Source: Larix kaempferi (lineage: Eukaryota > Streptophyta > Pinopsida > Pinales > Pinaceae). Taken from it: DNA of 64,000 bases. The position numbers were made by a program, and so were the translations under genes. The DNA lies in the NCBI GenBank assembly GCA_027924585.1, contig BSBM01000592.1, positions 3,870,501-3,934,500 on the forward strand, in the 5' to 3' direction. The notes beneath the pieces were generated by a model, which was not told the origin of the DNA, did not search any database, and saw only the letters and a list, made by a program, of their open reading frames with translations. How positions within the stretch are numbered: the stretch's first letter is position 1; each line of letters opens with the position of its first letter. Shown here piece after piece: positions 34,991 through 48,260 of the stretch.

Positions 34991-37900
34991 TACCTGTTAT
35001 AGTTAAATGATTCTCTAGGAATGAATTCAAGTGCATTTGCGTGATGTGCTTTTCAGCATTGGTTCAAATCTTGAGGTAGGAACTAGTTGTTCTAGAAATA
35101 CCTCTTGTTTTACCTTTTGTATAGGTTAATGGAAATTTAATGCATATAGTCATTAGCGCTAGTGATGTGAATGTAGCTATAGTTATTTATGCACAACTTC
35201 ATGCACTTTAAATATGGTTCTATCCTTCACAACATCTTAGGTTGATCTTTGTGCTTTGATATGAAGGAATATAACACTTATTACAAGGTTTAAGAGAGTT
35301 TTTTAAGGAACTTCTCGTCACAACTAATGGGTGGGATTCATTGGGATTGAGGAGTAGGGTTCTCAAATTTCAATATTGAGATGAGATTTCATTTTTAAGA
35401 TGACGTGTTTGTTGTATCACAATAACACTCTAATGTTTGTAAAGTATATTATTCTAATTGAGTAAGTTAAAATGTGGAAAATCTCTATAAATTTTTTTGG
35501 TTTAAATTCTTTCTCACATTTGATAGTAATTTTGTCAAAAGTTATAGTTCCTCCTAATTGATGGGAATTGTGACCATGGACCTTTTCTCGTAGGGGTTTT
35601 AGCCCATTTTAAGAAGACTCATATTGTCCTAATTTAAAAAAAAATGGATGAATCACATTGAAACTTTGTCTCATTGAAATTTTTTTTTTATAAAAAATTT
35701 AATTTTGTCCACTTTTTAAATCACTCCTTATTCTTAAATCTCATATTTAACTCGACTCAAGACACAAATAACACCATAGATACTAAATTCCAATATACAC
35801 ATGTACACTTTATCAATCTGTATAGGCCCACTCAATAATTTATTCGCACATTTAAAAGGTTGCATATACACTTAACACGATGCATACATATTTAAAAAAT
35901 CACAAACATTTGATAAGGTATGGTTGCACTTATTAAACTATGCACATTAAGAATTCCAGATTTAGTAAAGACCTTATCAAAATTCAACTAAATTTAAATA
36001 ATAACACATATATTTATGTTAATCATTGTGATCAGCAGCGCCAATACATGAATTCTGGGCACTAAAGAGGGATGTAACATCCATAAGGTACCATTCCCTA
36101 GTCACTAAGGGAGGCTACTGCATTTTGTCATTTCCAGGTTTGATATTTCCTTGTAAATTGGAGCTTAGTATCTTCCTAATCATTGTTATAGCCATTAATT
36201 AGTTCCATAGCAAGTTCATGTAATATTGGTGTTTTCCCTTTGGCATTTAATGCAAGAAACTCATATTGGGAAGAGGGCATTATTTTTTTAAGTTAAATGC
36301 GATTGATATCAAAAATGTTTGACGAAATAGATAAACCAAGAACAACAAACACAACTTCAATCCATACAAAACATACTAAGAGGATGGAAGGTTAACTTTT
36401 TGACAAAAGTTTGAAACCAAAAGGCACCAACAACACAGCATTAAACTCAGTTATACTTCCACAAATTATTAAGGGGGATATTACAATGGACTACTGAAGC
36501 TACTTATATGTGATTCTTTGGTAAGTGGATACATCAAATTTCATGAAATAGATTCCTAACAATGAGTGACAAGGAGTTCCATCCATAGAAAAAAGGAAGC
36601 TCACAGGGGGCTAATAAGATTCAATCTACAAAGTTGAGGTTGAGGAAAAGTTTTTAGGTAATAACATGTGACCTTTGAGATACATGCAAAGAGCATCGAT
36701 CAAATGATGAAGAATTAGCAGGGAAACATCAATTTTTGGGATTGATTTTTTATATTGTTGCACAAGGATGTGAAACCTTTTAATTGGGGGGTGATGATGG
36801 GCCCTTAAATTGCCAATATATTTCCCATATTGTTGTCATAACTTTTATAAAATTCACCTCATGAACTCAAACCATTCATAGACATTATGACCAAGCTAGA
36901 TGATTTTAGCTTATGTTATTTAAAAGAATATGATTTGCATAATCTCAAATGAATCTAATATATTCCAGCTAGCATCTTAAGCATTTTTAGATTAATTTTT
37001 TTATTTGCATTACATGAGCCTTAATATGGTTTTACAAGCGTTGACAGGCGAAAATGACCTTTGATGTCGACACAATGGATTTCCCCAATGATAATTCCCA
37101 TTTAGACTAATTGTTGTTTAAATAGGAAACCCACCCAGATTATGGTTTGAAAACCATCTCATTTTAGTTTTCTTTAAATGCAATAAATGAAATCTAAAAT
37201 GAAAATGAAAACACTAATACTACCAACTACAAACCAACCATAAACCTAATACCCTAAACGCTAAACCCTAAACCCTTAACCAACCATCATCCTTGGCATG
37301 TTGATCCCTACATATGTCTTTTAAAGACATATACCATTATGTGCATAATGGAATATGAATGAATATACCCAACATTCCTCTCTATTGTTCCCCACCTTTT
37401 CCTTTCTCCTTCTCGGTCAATCTCACCTGAAGATATCAATGATGGAGTAGAGTGCAAGGGAAACAAAAATATAAATATGATCCCAATCTTGGTTAATTTG
37501 CTCTTAATTTTAAGAGTCTTCTCGAGGAGGATCTCTATTGTTTTAACTAATGGTTGTTCTATTTTACTAGTGAGAAAATATTTCCAAGAGGTATTGCTTG
37601 TTTTTTCTTGGCTTATAGGTTGTTCATCATCTTCATTGTCACTATATTTATGAATAGGTACAGAGCTGGAATATATATTTTACATGTAGTTTGGGATTTC
37701 ATCCTCCTTGTTATCAAGGTGTTCTATGATTTGGACAGTGCTGGGATATATATTATGCATGAAGTTTGAAATGAATGTGTCCTCATCCCGTTTCTTTCAA
37801 TGCTAAAGCAGTTTCAATAAGAGAACGGGATGGATAGTATTTCCAAAGTTTTCATGCTCCCCCTTGTCATATCCATAATGGCTATTGTATTTAAATAAAA

Positions 37901-40900
37901 TATCTAGCAGGGGGGGTAGAGAGTGAGCTTCTTTTGTAATTGACCATGATTAATGGTCATTTTTACTATCTTAAACCCTATATAGGCATCGACTATAGGT
38001 AAACATGATCTGCTAAAGATTAGGGGATACCTATTGAGTTTGGATTTCGGTTGCAACACTATAAAGTCAGTTGGACACATTCCCATGAGTGTATTTATAT
38101 AGTAAGATATTCTAACACTCCTTTGGGGATGATAGTAGACTTGTCTGCTAGTTGAAACTCCCAAACAAGTTCTCAGTAGTGGAAGAGGACTGATCTTAAT
38201 GTGGGATATAATATGACTGTGTAATTATATATCATATTAATATCATACCAATGAATGAGAGATAGAGTATGCCACCAAAATTATGCTCTTGAAGTCACAA
38301 ACCAAACAAAAGCAGCAAATGTATCACTATTGAACTATGTAAAAGACATTAATGATCATGAGTAATAAAATATCATCATGAATCCCAAGATATCAGTCCT
38401 AATACACAGGGAAGAAAATGAATTGATTATAATCTAAGCTAGACTATGCTTTTGCAAAAAATGGGAACAAAGGGTATGAATAAGCACAATGAAGCTGCAA
38501 AATAGTAATTTGAGGTCTATAATGATCTTATATGATATAAAACCTGTAAAAATATTTCATTAAATAATGAGGGCTCAAATAAGTCCTGAAGCGGTCACTA
38601 TAAGTATCTTCTTGCAACTGAGTGAGAGGTTGCCCATTTGCAGGCCTGTGGGAGCAACGAACCAGTGGAGCAAGGAGTATGTCCGAGGAAGGAAAAGGGA
38701 GTGCCGAGGGTGTAAGGTAAGGAAATGGGGGATTCTGAGGAAGTTGGAAGTGAAAGGGAGGGCATGAAATCATCAGGGATGAAGTTGGAGAGGAAAACAT
38801 GCTGGCTCCTAGGGTTTAGTAACACAGAAAATGCAGACTTTAAACATCATTTTGAAGGCTGCAGGGGCCGTTTTTTCCCTTTATACTTGAGAACTAGCAG
38901 ACTCAATGAATTATCTTAGATTACTCTAGCATATGATGAACATAAAAGGGAGTTCCCCCTAACCACTTTCAAGCCTCAAGTAGCTAAAATTGTGTTTTAT
39001 ACATATATAAGGGAGGCCCATGAAAATGAAAGCTTGAAGAGTAAATAAGGAAATGTGATGAATTAAAATAAGTATTTGTTAGCAAGGGTTAAGACATTGG
39101 AAACAAAAAAGCAGGTCTCAAACTGAATGCCAATGTAACCTACCTAGAACTTAAAACATTTTATGTTTGTGGAAAAACATTACTCTAAATTTTATTGTAA
39201 AGTTTTATGACAAAGGGTGATCAAGGATGACTGTAATTGAATGTTATTATTATTTAATAAATTAAAATCGGAGACACTCATCCAAAGAGGACTATTGAAG
39301 AGTGTTCACTGACCCACTAGGGGGAATGAAAGTGTTGTAGAAGGCAAATGACAAGTGGATGCATTTTCCCTCACTTACTAGCTATTGTAGGAGGCAAGCT
39401 CCCTAAAATTGTGGTCATGTTCCCCAAAGAAGGTGGAACTAAGCAGGTGGCTCATTAAATGATTTTCAACTGACCCAAAGACCTAGGAAAACATATAATC
39501 ATCGAATGGGGCAGGAAACCCACACATATTTTTCCTTGTGATTGCTGGAAACTGTCATGTTGAGCACACAAGAGGAATTCGATGAGGGGATTCTAGAATG
39601 AGTTGCAGAGTGAGAATATTAAGTTAATTTGTTGAGTTTGCATAGAGTTATTTGTATGCAAGTCTTCATGATTGCTGAAGTACAAAGAGATTGTCATAAG
39701 CTTCTACAAAGTATCTTCATCCTGGTGGTTCAGTGAACAGGCTCGGGGGTCCTCAAGAAAGTGATCTTGGCTTCTTTTAGGAGATGGTTGGGAGGAACGG
39801 TCTTCTTTGGGTGTTTGTCCACCTATACTGATTAAACAGGTTCTACATTGTTTTATTGTCTTATTTCTTATTATATGTTAATCTTACTCCTTACATTCTG
39901 AAGTATACTATTTGTAAGCTGTTAGGTTCCAAATCTGTAGCATGCTTGTTTAAATGTCGAAAGTGTTAGAGTACTGAACTGATAAATTACTTCTGCGTAT
40001 ATGATTGAATGAATAGATTCAGAAATTAGTGATTGATGAATGTGAAATCTTCTTTGTATTTTTTCTGTCAGATATTGTGATGTACTCTAGTACAGAGAAG
40101 ATATTTAAGTAATAGATAGAAATGATTTCGATGCTGTGATTAGAATAATGATATCTTATTTTTATACATGTATAGATATATTCATAAAATGCATACTGTA
40201 ATAATAAATCCAGAGACTATCTCTGTTTTTCATTTAAAAATACTAGATATCAATAAAAGACCAAATAACACAGAATATGAGAGTTTATCGTAAAAGGAAT
40301 GCTGCTATCATTAATATTTATATTTCCAACGTATATTGCTGATTATCTATAAACAAATAACATTGAAACCATAGCTAAAATATTAAGTATCGAACTCCAT
40401 AAACAAACATATTATACATTAGTATTGTATTTACTAATGGTAAAATATTACAATCAGAATAGTTTCAAACAATCATGTAAATGCATCCATTAAACGAGAA
40501 TATATTTTATCAACACATCCTATAAATATATATTGAAATCATTCTGATACTATTCAATAAGCAATGAAAACGTATTACTCCACATTAAATTCGAATACTA
40601 AGTATAAATATTTCTTCATAATTACCCAACATTGACGAGATAAAAGAATGGTCCCGGGTCGAGCCCTGTAACTTGTAATAATATATTATAATGCTTTTTA
40701 AAGCATTAACCTATGTTAAGGGTCAAACCCTGTAGACACTTATCGATATGTTCAAATAATCGTACATCAACATTATATAAATATCATATAATCGCAGAGC
40801 TGTAGTAAACATTTAAAATAATGACATTAACCAAAGAGTTAACTACGACAGGGTAAATCCCAACATCGACAGGTGTGAACTAGTAAACCTAACCACATAA

Positions 40901-43023
40901 ATAATTTACAGTCAACCAATTTAATCTATATCCAAACCATTTGTATCATAAACAGAGCTCGATGGATATATCGTAGCCATCTAGATAGAGCTCGATAACA
41001 TCTAATTATTACATCGTTGCTATCCTAACCGGACAGATCATCAAAAGAATTATTAAAAGTTTAGGAGACAAGGGTTCGAGTCTCAAGAGAGCTCGCCCGG
41101 TTCTACCTAAATATTAAAATCAATTTACAAAACTTTATTACTGGATAGGGTTTAGGGTTTAACCCTATGAAATTTATAAACTAAATAATACTTTTGCATC
41201 ACATCATAAACACTAAAACTATGAAGTAGGGCTTAGCTCCAAAATGAGTTACATTATACTAGAATATAAATAGATAAACCATAAAGGAGGCCGAAGGGAA
41301 ACCAACATCCATAATAGAACAAGATTATACAAGAATCGTAACCAATAACCTTTCCTTTATATAAACGAGTACAAATGTAGTGAACATTACTCGGGTCTAC
41401 CAAACTTGGTACCCAAAAACAAATAAACAGAAGTCTTAATTTATTTTGTAATAGTTGGTCGAAACCCCAACACTAGCTTAGCCAGGAAAAACCATCACAT
41501 CAACCGTATGGTCCCCAATGTTTTCCAAATGGCTCACAATACAAGAGATGGGCAACACAAAACAGTAACCCTAAAACATCTATTGACAAGGATGTCATTC
41601 AAATGGAAGGCCCGAAGCTTACTGTGGTCCTCAAACCATTGATTTGTCTCTCGTGTCCTGAAGCTTCACCGAGACCAAGCCAATACTGGAGAGCATCAAG
41701 GAATCCTTGCCAACACAAGAAACAAGTAGTTACAATAAGATAAGAACACATAAGAGAAATGTAAATAAACAAAAAATGATTTTTACAAATAGTAACAACG
41801 AACATCACCTGTTAAGATTCAAATGCTATCCTCAAACTGCGCTTATCCATCACAGTGGAATACCAAAATAGACGAGAGCATGGTTCTTTTGTAGATAAAT
41901 TGAATGCACAAGTCTTAACACTATTACTCAGTCAAAACTTCATGAGATTTACCTCTGCGATCATTATACTTTTCACCCAGTAATCATGGCGGCCGAGAGA
42001 GCAGAGCTTCCCAACCCTTCAAAAATCATAACAAAAGGCCAAGGACCAAACCCTTAGCGCAAGGTTAGGTTTCCCCCACACATGGAGACCATCAACCAAA
42101 CCCTTCACATGGTCACATTTATTATGCAACTTGTCAACCACTATCGTTCGAATATAAAAAACCCCAATTCTATAGTTTTCACCATCGTTTTGCTTAAGTA
42201 GTTTATTACCTTGGCGCCTTTTTCCTTTGATCCACTTCAATATAGTTTGATTCAAGTTTTACAAGCACCATCGAATTGTGCCTAGGGAAATCTAACCCTA
42301 TAGTGAAACAATATCCAAATAATACAATTAAAAACATAATCAAGTATTAAAAACTGAGATGCTTTTCACCATCAAGATGGTTAGTAACCACAAACTCTTA
42401 AGAGAGAATTTGACCAACTTTCATGATTGTCAGATGACCAACTAAGTAAAGAAGCTTGCTTGTTTACCATGCTAACCATGAGCATATTAACAACATCAAA
42501 TTCGTTGGATGCCTAACCTCACCTGTAACTTGATCAAGGTGGTAGAGTGCATTAGCAGAAATCTAAGTAAACTTCGGGGGTTGCACAAGGACCCCTTCAA
42601 TAAGAGAAATACATGTTCAGTATTAACACTATAATCATAATTTAACTATTACTCCTTTAAAAACATGTTCTGTGATATGATGAACTAAACGTAAGTATCG
42701 CAACCTAAAATATCATGAATTTGATGCTAAGTAGCATCGATGAATCCATGAAACATTTATACAGTTAATAAGTTGAAAATAATTCCGCAAGTATCATACT
42801 GATTTTTATGACTGTTTTCATATTCGCATAATAATCCCAATGTCATTAAGACATAATTAATAATTGACGATCATTCGTAATAAGTAAGTGTCGCAAATAA
42901 AATTATAGCGAAATAGACAATATAAAGCTAAACATACATAATTATCCCTTTTGCATAATAAATTGTAGCATTTATACTACACATAAAAATTTTTAATTTT
43001 TATGGATTTTTGGAGGTGTTACA
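34991..43023. other. 8 kb without a recognised gene; its right end is an LTR 3' terminus
   Basis: AT-rich, short open frames only. A short degenerate telomere-like run (CCCTAAACGCTAAACCCTAA) lies at 37253-37280. The segment ends GGAGGTGTTACA at 43023, directly before a primer binding site, so its right part is the 5' LTR of gypsy-D. A possible LTR start is TGTAACATCC at 36073, the inverted counterpart of the GGTGTTACA end; that would make a 6.95-kb LTR, unusually long, perhaps with insertions. Open stretches at 38528-38919 and 42019-42255 are not recognised. Confidence 0.45.
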
Positions 43024-43025
43024 TG

Positions 43026-43040
43026 TGGTATCAGAGCGCA
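43026..43040 (+). promoter_or_regulatory. Primer binding site of gypsy-D
   Basis: TGGTATCAGAGCGCA two bases after the GTGTTACA LTR end; complementary to plant initiator tRNA-Met. Confidence 0.85.
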
Positions 43041-43164
43041 AGTTCAAACACTAGGCCTGAAAGAGGCTCAACTGGTGCAAACAAATGTAAAACGGAAAAT
43101 GCGATTACTGATTTTTGTTTTAAATTGTTTCTATACAAAACATTCGATATCTAATTTGTAGGTA

Positions 43165-44209
43165 ATGGAAGGACCGGAAGAATCTGCCAAGGACAAATCC
43201 CATCTTAATGAACAAAATAATCATGAATAGGAACATGTTAATGAAGAAAATATTTACGTAGAATTAAATGATAATTCATCTGAACTTCTTCGAACAATTA
43301 AAGATTTAAAAGCTGAAATGAAAAATGTTAAAGAAGAAAATAAGAGAATATTGAAGGCACGGGAAGAACAAAATAAGATATTACTAGATAAATTTCATAA
43401 TGAGAGAAAATATAAAAGAACATAATCTAAAATTGAATCTGGAACCATGTCTTACCAAAACAAGGGAAAAAGTTAAAATTCTCTATTAATGAAAGTAGTT
43501 TTTCTTCTGAAGCTGATGTTAAAACACATAGAAAGAAGTTTAAGTATTCCAAGGCAGCAGTGATAGAGACTGCAGTCCTAAAAAGAGAAAGTACAAACCA
43601 TATGAAGAAATCTCAGGGGAGTTCAATAAGATAAAACCTCCAATGTTTAATGGGGAGATAAAGAAAGGAGAAGAAGCCGAAGCTTGGCTGTCAGGAATGA
43701 AGAAGTACTTCCAAATTTATAACTATTCCTACAGGATGAAAGCTAAGACAACCAATTACAATCTAACTGGAAAAGCAGATATATGGTGGCAAGATATCAA
43801 AAGAGTAAAAATTCTTAAAGAAAAGTATCTAACTTGAAGTATGTTTAAGACATTATTTAAAAATAATTTTTTTTCTTCTGAACAATACTATGAAGGAAAG
43901 GCTAAACAAGTCTATGAGTTGAAGTTAGGTTCTATGAACATGAAAGAGTTAAGCAGTAAATTTTTAAGTTTATTAAGGTATGTACCATATATTATTGACA
44001 AAAAGCCTAAAATACAACGATTTCTGAGTTGTTTGCCTTTCCACATCAAGGACATAATTGAATATGATAACTCTAACACTCTTGAGGAGGTTATGAGGAA
44101 GGAAAATTTTTGTTTTGAACATAACAGAAAAAGAGAAAGTGTGCCTAGCTGGAAAGTAAATAGACCAAGTAATTTTGAAATAAGAAAGAAGAATTTTAAA
44201 TATAATAGG
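43165..44209 (+). pseudogene. Gypsy-D gag (Ty3/gypsy Retrotrans_gag), cut by copia-C
   Basis: ATG at 43165 follows the primer site by 125 bases. The N-terminal part is charged and coiled-coil-like (LLRTIKDLKAEMKNVKEENK). The capsid part reads KPPMFNGEIKKGEEAEAWL, LTGKADIWWQDIKRV, YYEGKAKQVYELKLGSMNMK, PKIQRFLSCLPFHIKDII: the arrangement of gypsy gag (F.G...P..AE.WL, GEA..WW, F...L). TAG and TAA interrupt the N-terminal region, and TGA stands at 43835 where Trp is expected. Copia-C inserted at 44210; the rest of the element would lie right of the nested elements, outside the window. Confidence 0.8.
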
Positions 44210-44813
44210 TGTTAAATTTTGAGCATTAATTCACAATACTCTTGGATATTTACTGAGAGAATAACATATACAGTATATCAATGCATAACAATCACAATAA
44301 GCAAGACAAGCATCACAAGAATCAAAAGCATGAGAGACAAGAGACACAGAGTTTCCGTGGGGAAAACCCTAAGGTGAAAATCCCCACAACTTCCTTAGAG
44401 ATAGAGAGAGAAATGGCTCAACCAAAGTACAACTAAAATACACTTGAGATAGTCTCCTAGAAGCAGATGATCCTCCTCCTCACTAGTGTGCCACTTTCTG
44501 AGTGAGAGAGATATGACTTTCCGAATGATCTAAATAGAGATCTCCTGATCTCTATTTATACTAACCTGTTTTCCCAGTGCCTTATGGGGTCGACTTGTCT
44601 AGCTAGGTACATCCACAATATAATATATATTTCAGGGCTGACCCCACACATGGTGGTCTAATAAACCATTGGCAAGTACACACACTTGCGACACTTGTCA
44701 ATCCACATGACGACACTTCCTTATAGAGGAATAACACATCTCTAATAAGGGTACAATAAATATATATAAAATACATAGATGAAATACATTCCGAAGTTAC
44801 ATATACATCAACA
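44210..44813 (-). repeat. 3' LTR of copia-C
   Basis: On the minus strand starts TGTTGATGTATATG after purine tract AGTTAAGAGGGAG (44814-44826) and ends AATTTAACA. 604 bp. TAGTATAAATAGAGATC near 44560 is a likely TATA box. Only one copy is in the window. Confidence 0.88.
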
Positions 44814-45122
44814 CTCCCTCTTAACTAGGAAGGTATTTCTTGACACAGATCTGCTAGACAATTGTTCTTCTCGGGATCATCGTCATCATCATCATCACTG
44901 CTGCTGCTATCTCAACCAATCTATGACTCTACTCGTCATATGAAGTTCTACAGAGCCAGTCCTTTTTCATACTGGATGTAGGCCCACCACCTGCAGGTCT
45001 TCATCATCACTGGCCATACTGTGGAAATATGAGGACTTATTACGTGCGTCACAAAACCTTAAAAGAGTCTCTTGACTAGCAAGAACCCTAAAGAGCATTT
45101 GAGGCCTTTTTCATCCTGTCCA

Positions 45123-45650
45123 GATCTCCAGGACTTATTACATGTGACCCCACCACAAAACCTCAAAAGAGAATCCCAGGACTGATTATGAGCACAAGGC
45201 TCAACCTATCGGATCTCCCAGGGCACAAATTACATGTGGTCACCACAAAACCTCGAAAGAGCATCCCAGGACTGATTACGAGCACAAGGCTCAACCTATC
45301 GGATCTCCCAGGGCACAAATTACATGTGGTCATGGCAAAACCTCGAAAGAGCATCCCAGGACTGATTACGAGCACATGGCTCAACCTATCGGATCTCCCA
45401 GGGCACAAATTACATGCCATAGGACAAAAACTCGAAAGAGCATCTGCCAGATATCCCAGGGCACAAATTACATGCCATAGGCAAAACCTCAAAAGACTAT
45501 CTACAGATCTCCCAGGGCACAAATTATATGTCCTCCCAAGCAAAACCTCGAAAGAGCATTTTCCAGATATCCTAGGGTACAAATTACATGCCATAGGAAA
45601 AACCTCGAAAGACTATCTGCAAATCTCCCAGGGCACAAATTACATGCTTA
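45123..45650. repeat. Minisatellite in the 3' non-coding region of copia-C
   Basis: GATCTCCCAGGGCACAAATT recurs at 45211, 45301 and 45391 (90-bp units) and, with changes, at 45449, 45504, 45563 and 45621 (55-59-bp units, formed by loss of a GGACTGATTACGAGCAC block). A worn unit lies at 45123. Because 90 is a multiple of 3, both strands show long open frames here; they are probably by-products. Confidence 0.85.
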
Positions 45651-45699
45651 TCTGCACAACCTGTTCCATGGCCACAAAGTATCAACCTAATACTCACCA

Positions 45700-46135
45700 T
45701 ACATCATCCTGATGTACACATGATCATCCTGATCATCATCATTGCAACATCCTGCTGCATGTCATCTGGAGCAACATCCTGAAGCTCGTCATCCATGATC
45801 ATCCTGATCATACAATGCATCTACCTGATGCACACCAAGTATCTACCTGATACATATCATCATACATGATCCATCTGATCATACAGTGTATCCACCTGAT
45901 ACAAATACAAATACATGATACATATCATCATACATGATCCACCAGATCATACAATGTATCCACCTGATACATATAAGATAAGTGGTCCAAGCATCCAACA
46001 TGATGCATATACAAAATACATACAAATGATACTACTGATCATATCCAGCATCCAACATGATGCGTACATACATATACATATAAATGATCCAACTGATCAT
46101 ACTAGAACATCATCCTGATGCTCATCATCCAGCGC
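45700..46135. repeat. Degenerate short repeats of the ATGATCCACCTGATCATAC type
   Basis: ATCATCCTGATCAT, CCACCTGATACATA and similar words recur every 25-40 bases with much variation. Lies between copia-C pol and the minisatellite. Confidence 0.7.
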
Positions 46136-46230
46136 TTACATCCACAGCTATGTGAAGGATCCTCCTTCCAACATGCTTGGAATGGCTTCAGCAAATGTGT
46201 CCATCACTTCTTCCTCGAAGTGTCATCAAT

Positions 46231-48141
46231 CTAAAGAACACCAAGCCTCTCTCTGAAGTACTCGAACTTCACCCTGGCTAATGGCTTCATCAGCACATCT
46301 GCAATCTGCTCGTCCGTCGCAACATACAAGAGCTTCACAGCTCCTTCCTGCACCATATCCCTGATATAGTGATATTTGATGTCTATGTGTTTCAACCTGT
46401 CATGAAACACTGGGTTCTCGGACAGCTTCACACAATTCTGGTTATCACAGAAGATACCAGTAGCATCCAACGGGAGATCAAATAACTCAGACAGTAGCTT
46501 CTGTAGCCATACTGCCTCACAACTAGTTGAACAGGCTACAACATACTCTGCCTCAGCTGTACTCAGTGCTACGTAGGACTGCTTCCTACTAAACGAAGAG
46601 ATCACACCTGATCCCATACTGAAGCAGCACCCAGATGTTCTCTTCCTATCTGCAGCACTGCCAACCCAATCTGAATCAACATAACCCTACAGGTTAAACT
46701 TTTGATTTGCTTCATACTTGAGCCCATAATCCACTGTACCCTTCAGGTACCTCACAACATGCTTTACAGCAACCAGGTGAACACTCCTCGGATCTGTCAG
46801 GAAATGGCTCAACGTGTTCACTGCAAAGCAAATATCTGGTCTCGTGTTTGTTAGGTACATCAAGGACCCAATCATCTGACGATACATAGAGACATCAACC
46901 GGCTCAGATGAAGCATCACATAGAAGCTTCAGATTCGATGCCATAGGTGTGGCCATGGCCTTGCAATCCATCATCCCGAATCTCTTCAGGATATCTACTG
47001 TGTACTTCCCTTGACCAAGGAAGATCCCACCTGCACTTTGCCACACCTCCATACCTAGGAAATAATGTATTATTCCCAAATCTTTCATATCGAACTCAGC
47101 AGCAAGCTTCCTCTTAGTATTTGCAATCAATCTGTCATCTCCTGTTACAAATAAGTCATCCACATATAAGAGTAGAATCACAGGATTCCCTTCCTCAACC
47201 TTGTAGTAAAGGTTGGAATCCGCTTTACTCTTGGTAAATCCCAAACTAGATAGGAAACTGTCCATCCTACCATACCAAGTTCTGGGAGCTTGCTTCAAGC
47301 CATACAAGGCTTTCTTCAATCTGCACACATATGACTCCCTGTCATGTATTTCAAAACCAAGTGGCTGCTCCACATATACTTCCTCTTCAACTACACCAAT
47401 CAAGAAAGCAGTCTTGACATCCATCTGGTGTATTTTCCATTTCATTGCTGCATCCAGGGCAAGTACTGTTCTGATGGAAGTATACCTGGCTACAGGTGCA
47501 AAAGTTTCTTCATAATCTATTCCCTCTTTCTGAGAGAAGCCACGAGCTACGAATCTTGCTTTGTATTTTTCTACACTGCCATCTGCAACATGCTTGATTT
47601 TGTAGATCCATTTGGAAGTCACAACAGACTTCTCTTTAGGTCTTGGGACAACATCCCAAACATCATTCTTCATTATTGATTGGTATTCCTCAACCGTGGC
47701 ATCCTTCCATTCTTTCTTTTCCACTGCTTCTTCATAACTAGAAGGTTCTTTGTTCCTAATGTCACAGAGTAAAGCAACATAGCTGGTATGTGATCTGGTT
47801 CTCTTCTTTGCTCTGTGTTCTTCTTCTGGAATGCCAAATCTTTCTGCATCTTGAATGAGCTCTCTAGCCCATGTAGGTTTCCTCTTGTGAGAGTTATCCT
47901 CACGGGGTGGATCTACAGGTTCTTGCGGATCTTCAAACTCAAGAACAAATTTTGGAACTGCTTCAGTCATGGTAGTGTCTTGAAATCTAGTTTCCTTAGG
48001 TTCTTCATAAACTTCGATAGGTGCCTTCCTTGATTTGATGAATGCTGAGTTTTCATCAAATGTTACATCCCTGCTGACATCAATCTTCTTGAACCCTGGA
48101 AAGTATATTCTGTAAGCCTTCAATCTTTCACTGTAATCCAC
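46231..48141 (-). pseudogene. Copia-C reverse transcriptase and RNase H, nearly intact
   Basis: One long frame of about 637 codons with a single TAG near 46687 (just before GYVDSDW). RT: WKDATVEEYQSIMKNDVW, SKWIYKIKHVADGSVEKYKA, ARGFSQKEGIDYEETFAPVA, MDVKTAFLIGVVEEEVYVEQ, LYGLKQAPRTWY and LLLYVDDLFVTGDD. RNase H: VDSDW, STAEAEYVVA, DNQNCVKLSENPVFHDRLKH and EQIADVLMKPL. All catalytic residues are present. The left end of the frame (SRDVTFDE) is the integrase C-terminus. Better preserved than copia-B, so a more recent insertion. ATG at 48141 is only the first in the open stretch; the true polyprotein start is upstream. Confidence 0.92.
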
Positions 48142-48260
48142 AAAGATACCCTTCTTTCATGAAGGATCTAGTTTAGTTCTCTTTTCCTTTGGGACATGAG
48201 TGTATACTTGTTTGCTTGGTTTTGCAACCAAGCTTAGTGCTATGGGCACCTATCAACAAG
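48142..48260 (-). pseudogene. Copia-C integrase C-terminal remnant
   Basis: Minus strand: LVDRCP (family motif YLINRCP), then after a frame change ALSLVAKPS and QVYTHVPKEKRTKLDPS, a TGA, and KKGIFVDYSERLKAYRIYFP. A deletion of about ten codons removed the usual HLKVFGC motif between KPS and YTHVP. Sequence ends at 48260 exactly where the Tat-1 LTR starts, showing insertion within the LVDRCP codons. Confidence 0.75.

Larger units (their letters stand above)
44210..48260 (-). mobile_element. Copia-C: 3' part of a Ty1/copia element, interrupted by Tat-1
   Basis: Minus strand. From right to left: end of integrase, RT, RNase H, a 1.4-kb repeat-rich non-coding stretch, polypurine tract and 3' LTR. 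The outer flank of the LTR is ATAGG (44205-44209); the matching duplication and 5' LTR should lie beyond Tat-1. Integrase sequence breaks at 48260, where the Tat-1 LTR begins. Confidence 0.88.

Noticed and set aside
37253-37280. Telomere repeat CCCTAAA
   Set aside because: Only three to four degenerate units in AT-rich sequence; too short to indicate a telomere or fusion point.
38528-38919. Overlapping open frames, Ser/Pro/Leu-rich on minus, with a GTAAGG-like site on plus
   Set aside because: No recognisable domain in any frame and no partner exon nearby.
41040-41100. tRNA-like B box GGTTCGAGTCTC
   Set aside because: No matching A box, cloverleaf or terminator; GGGTTCGAGTC words are common in gypsy LTRs.
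45163-45712. Open frames of 143 (minus) and 174 (plus) codons with 30-residue repeats
   Set aside because: Product of a 90-bp minisatellite in a non-coding part of copia-C; the repeats become out of frame when the unit shortens.
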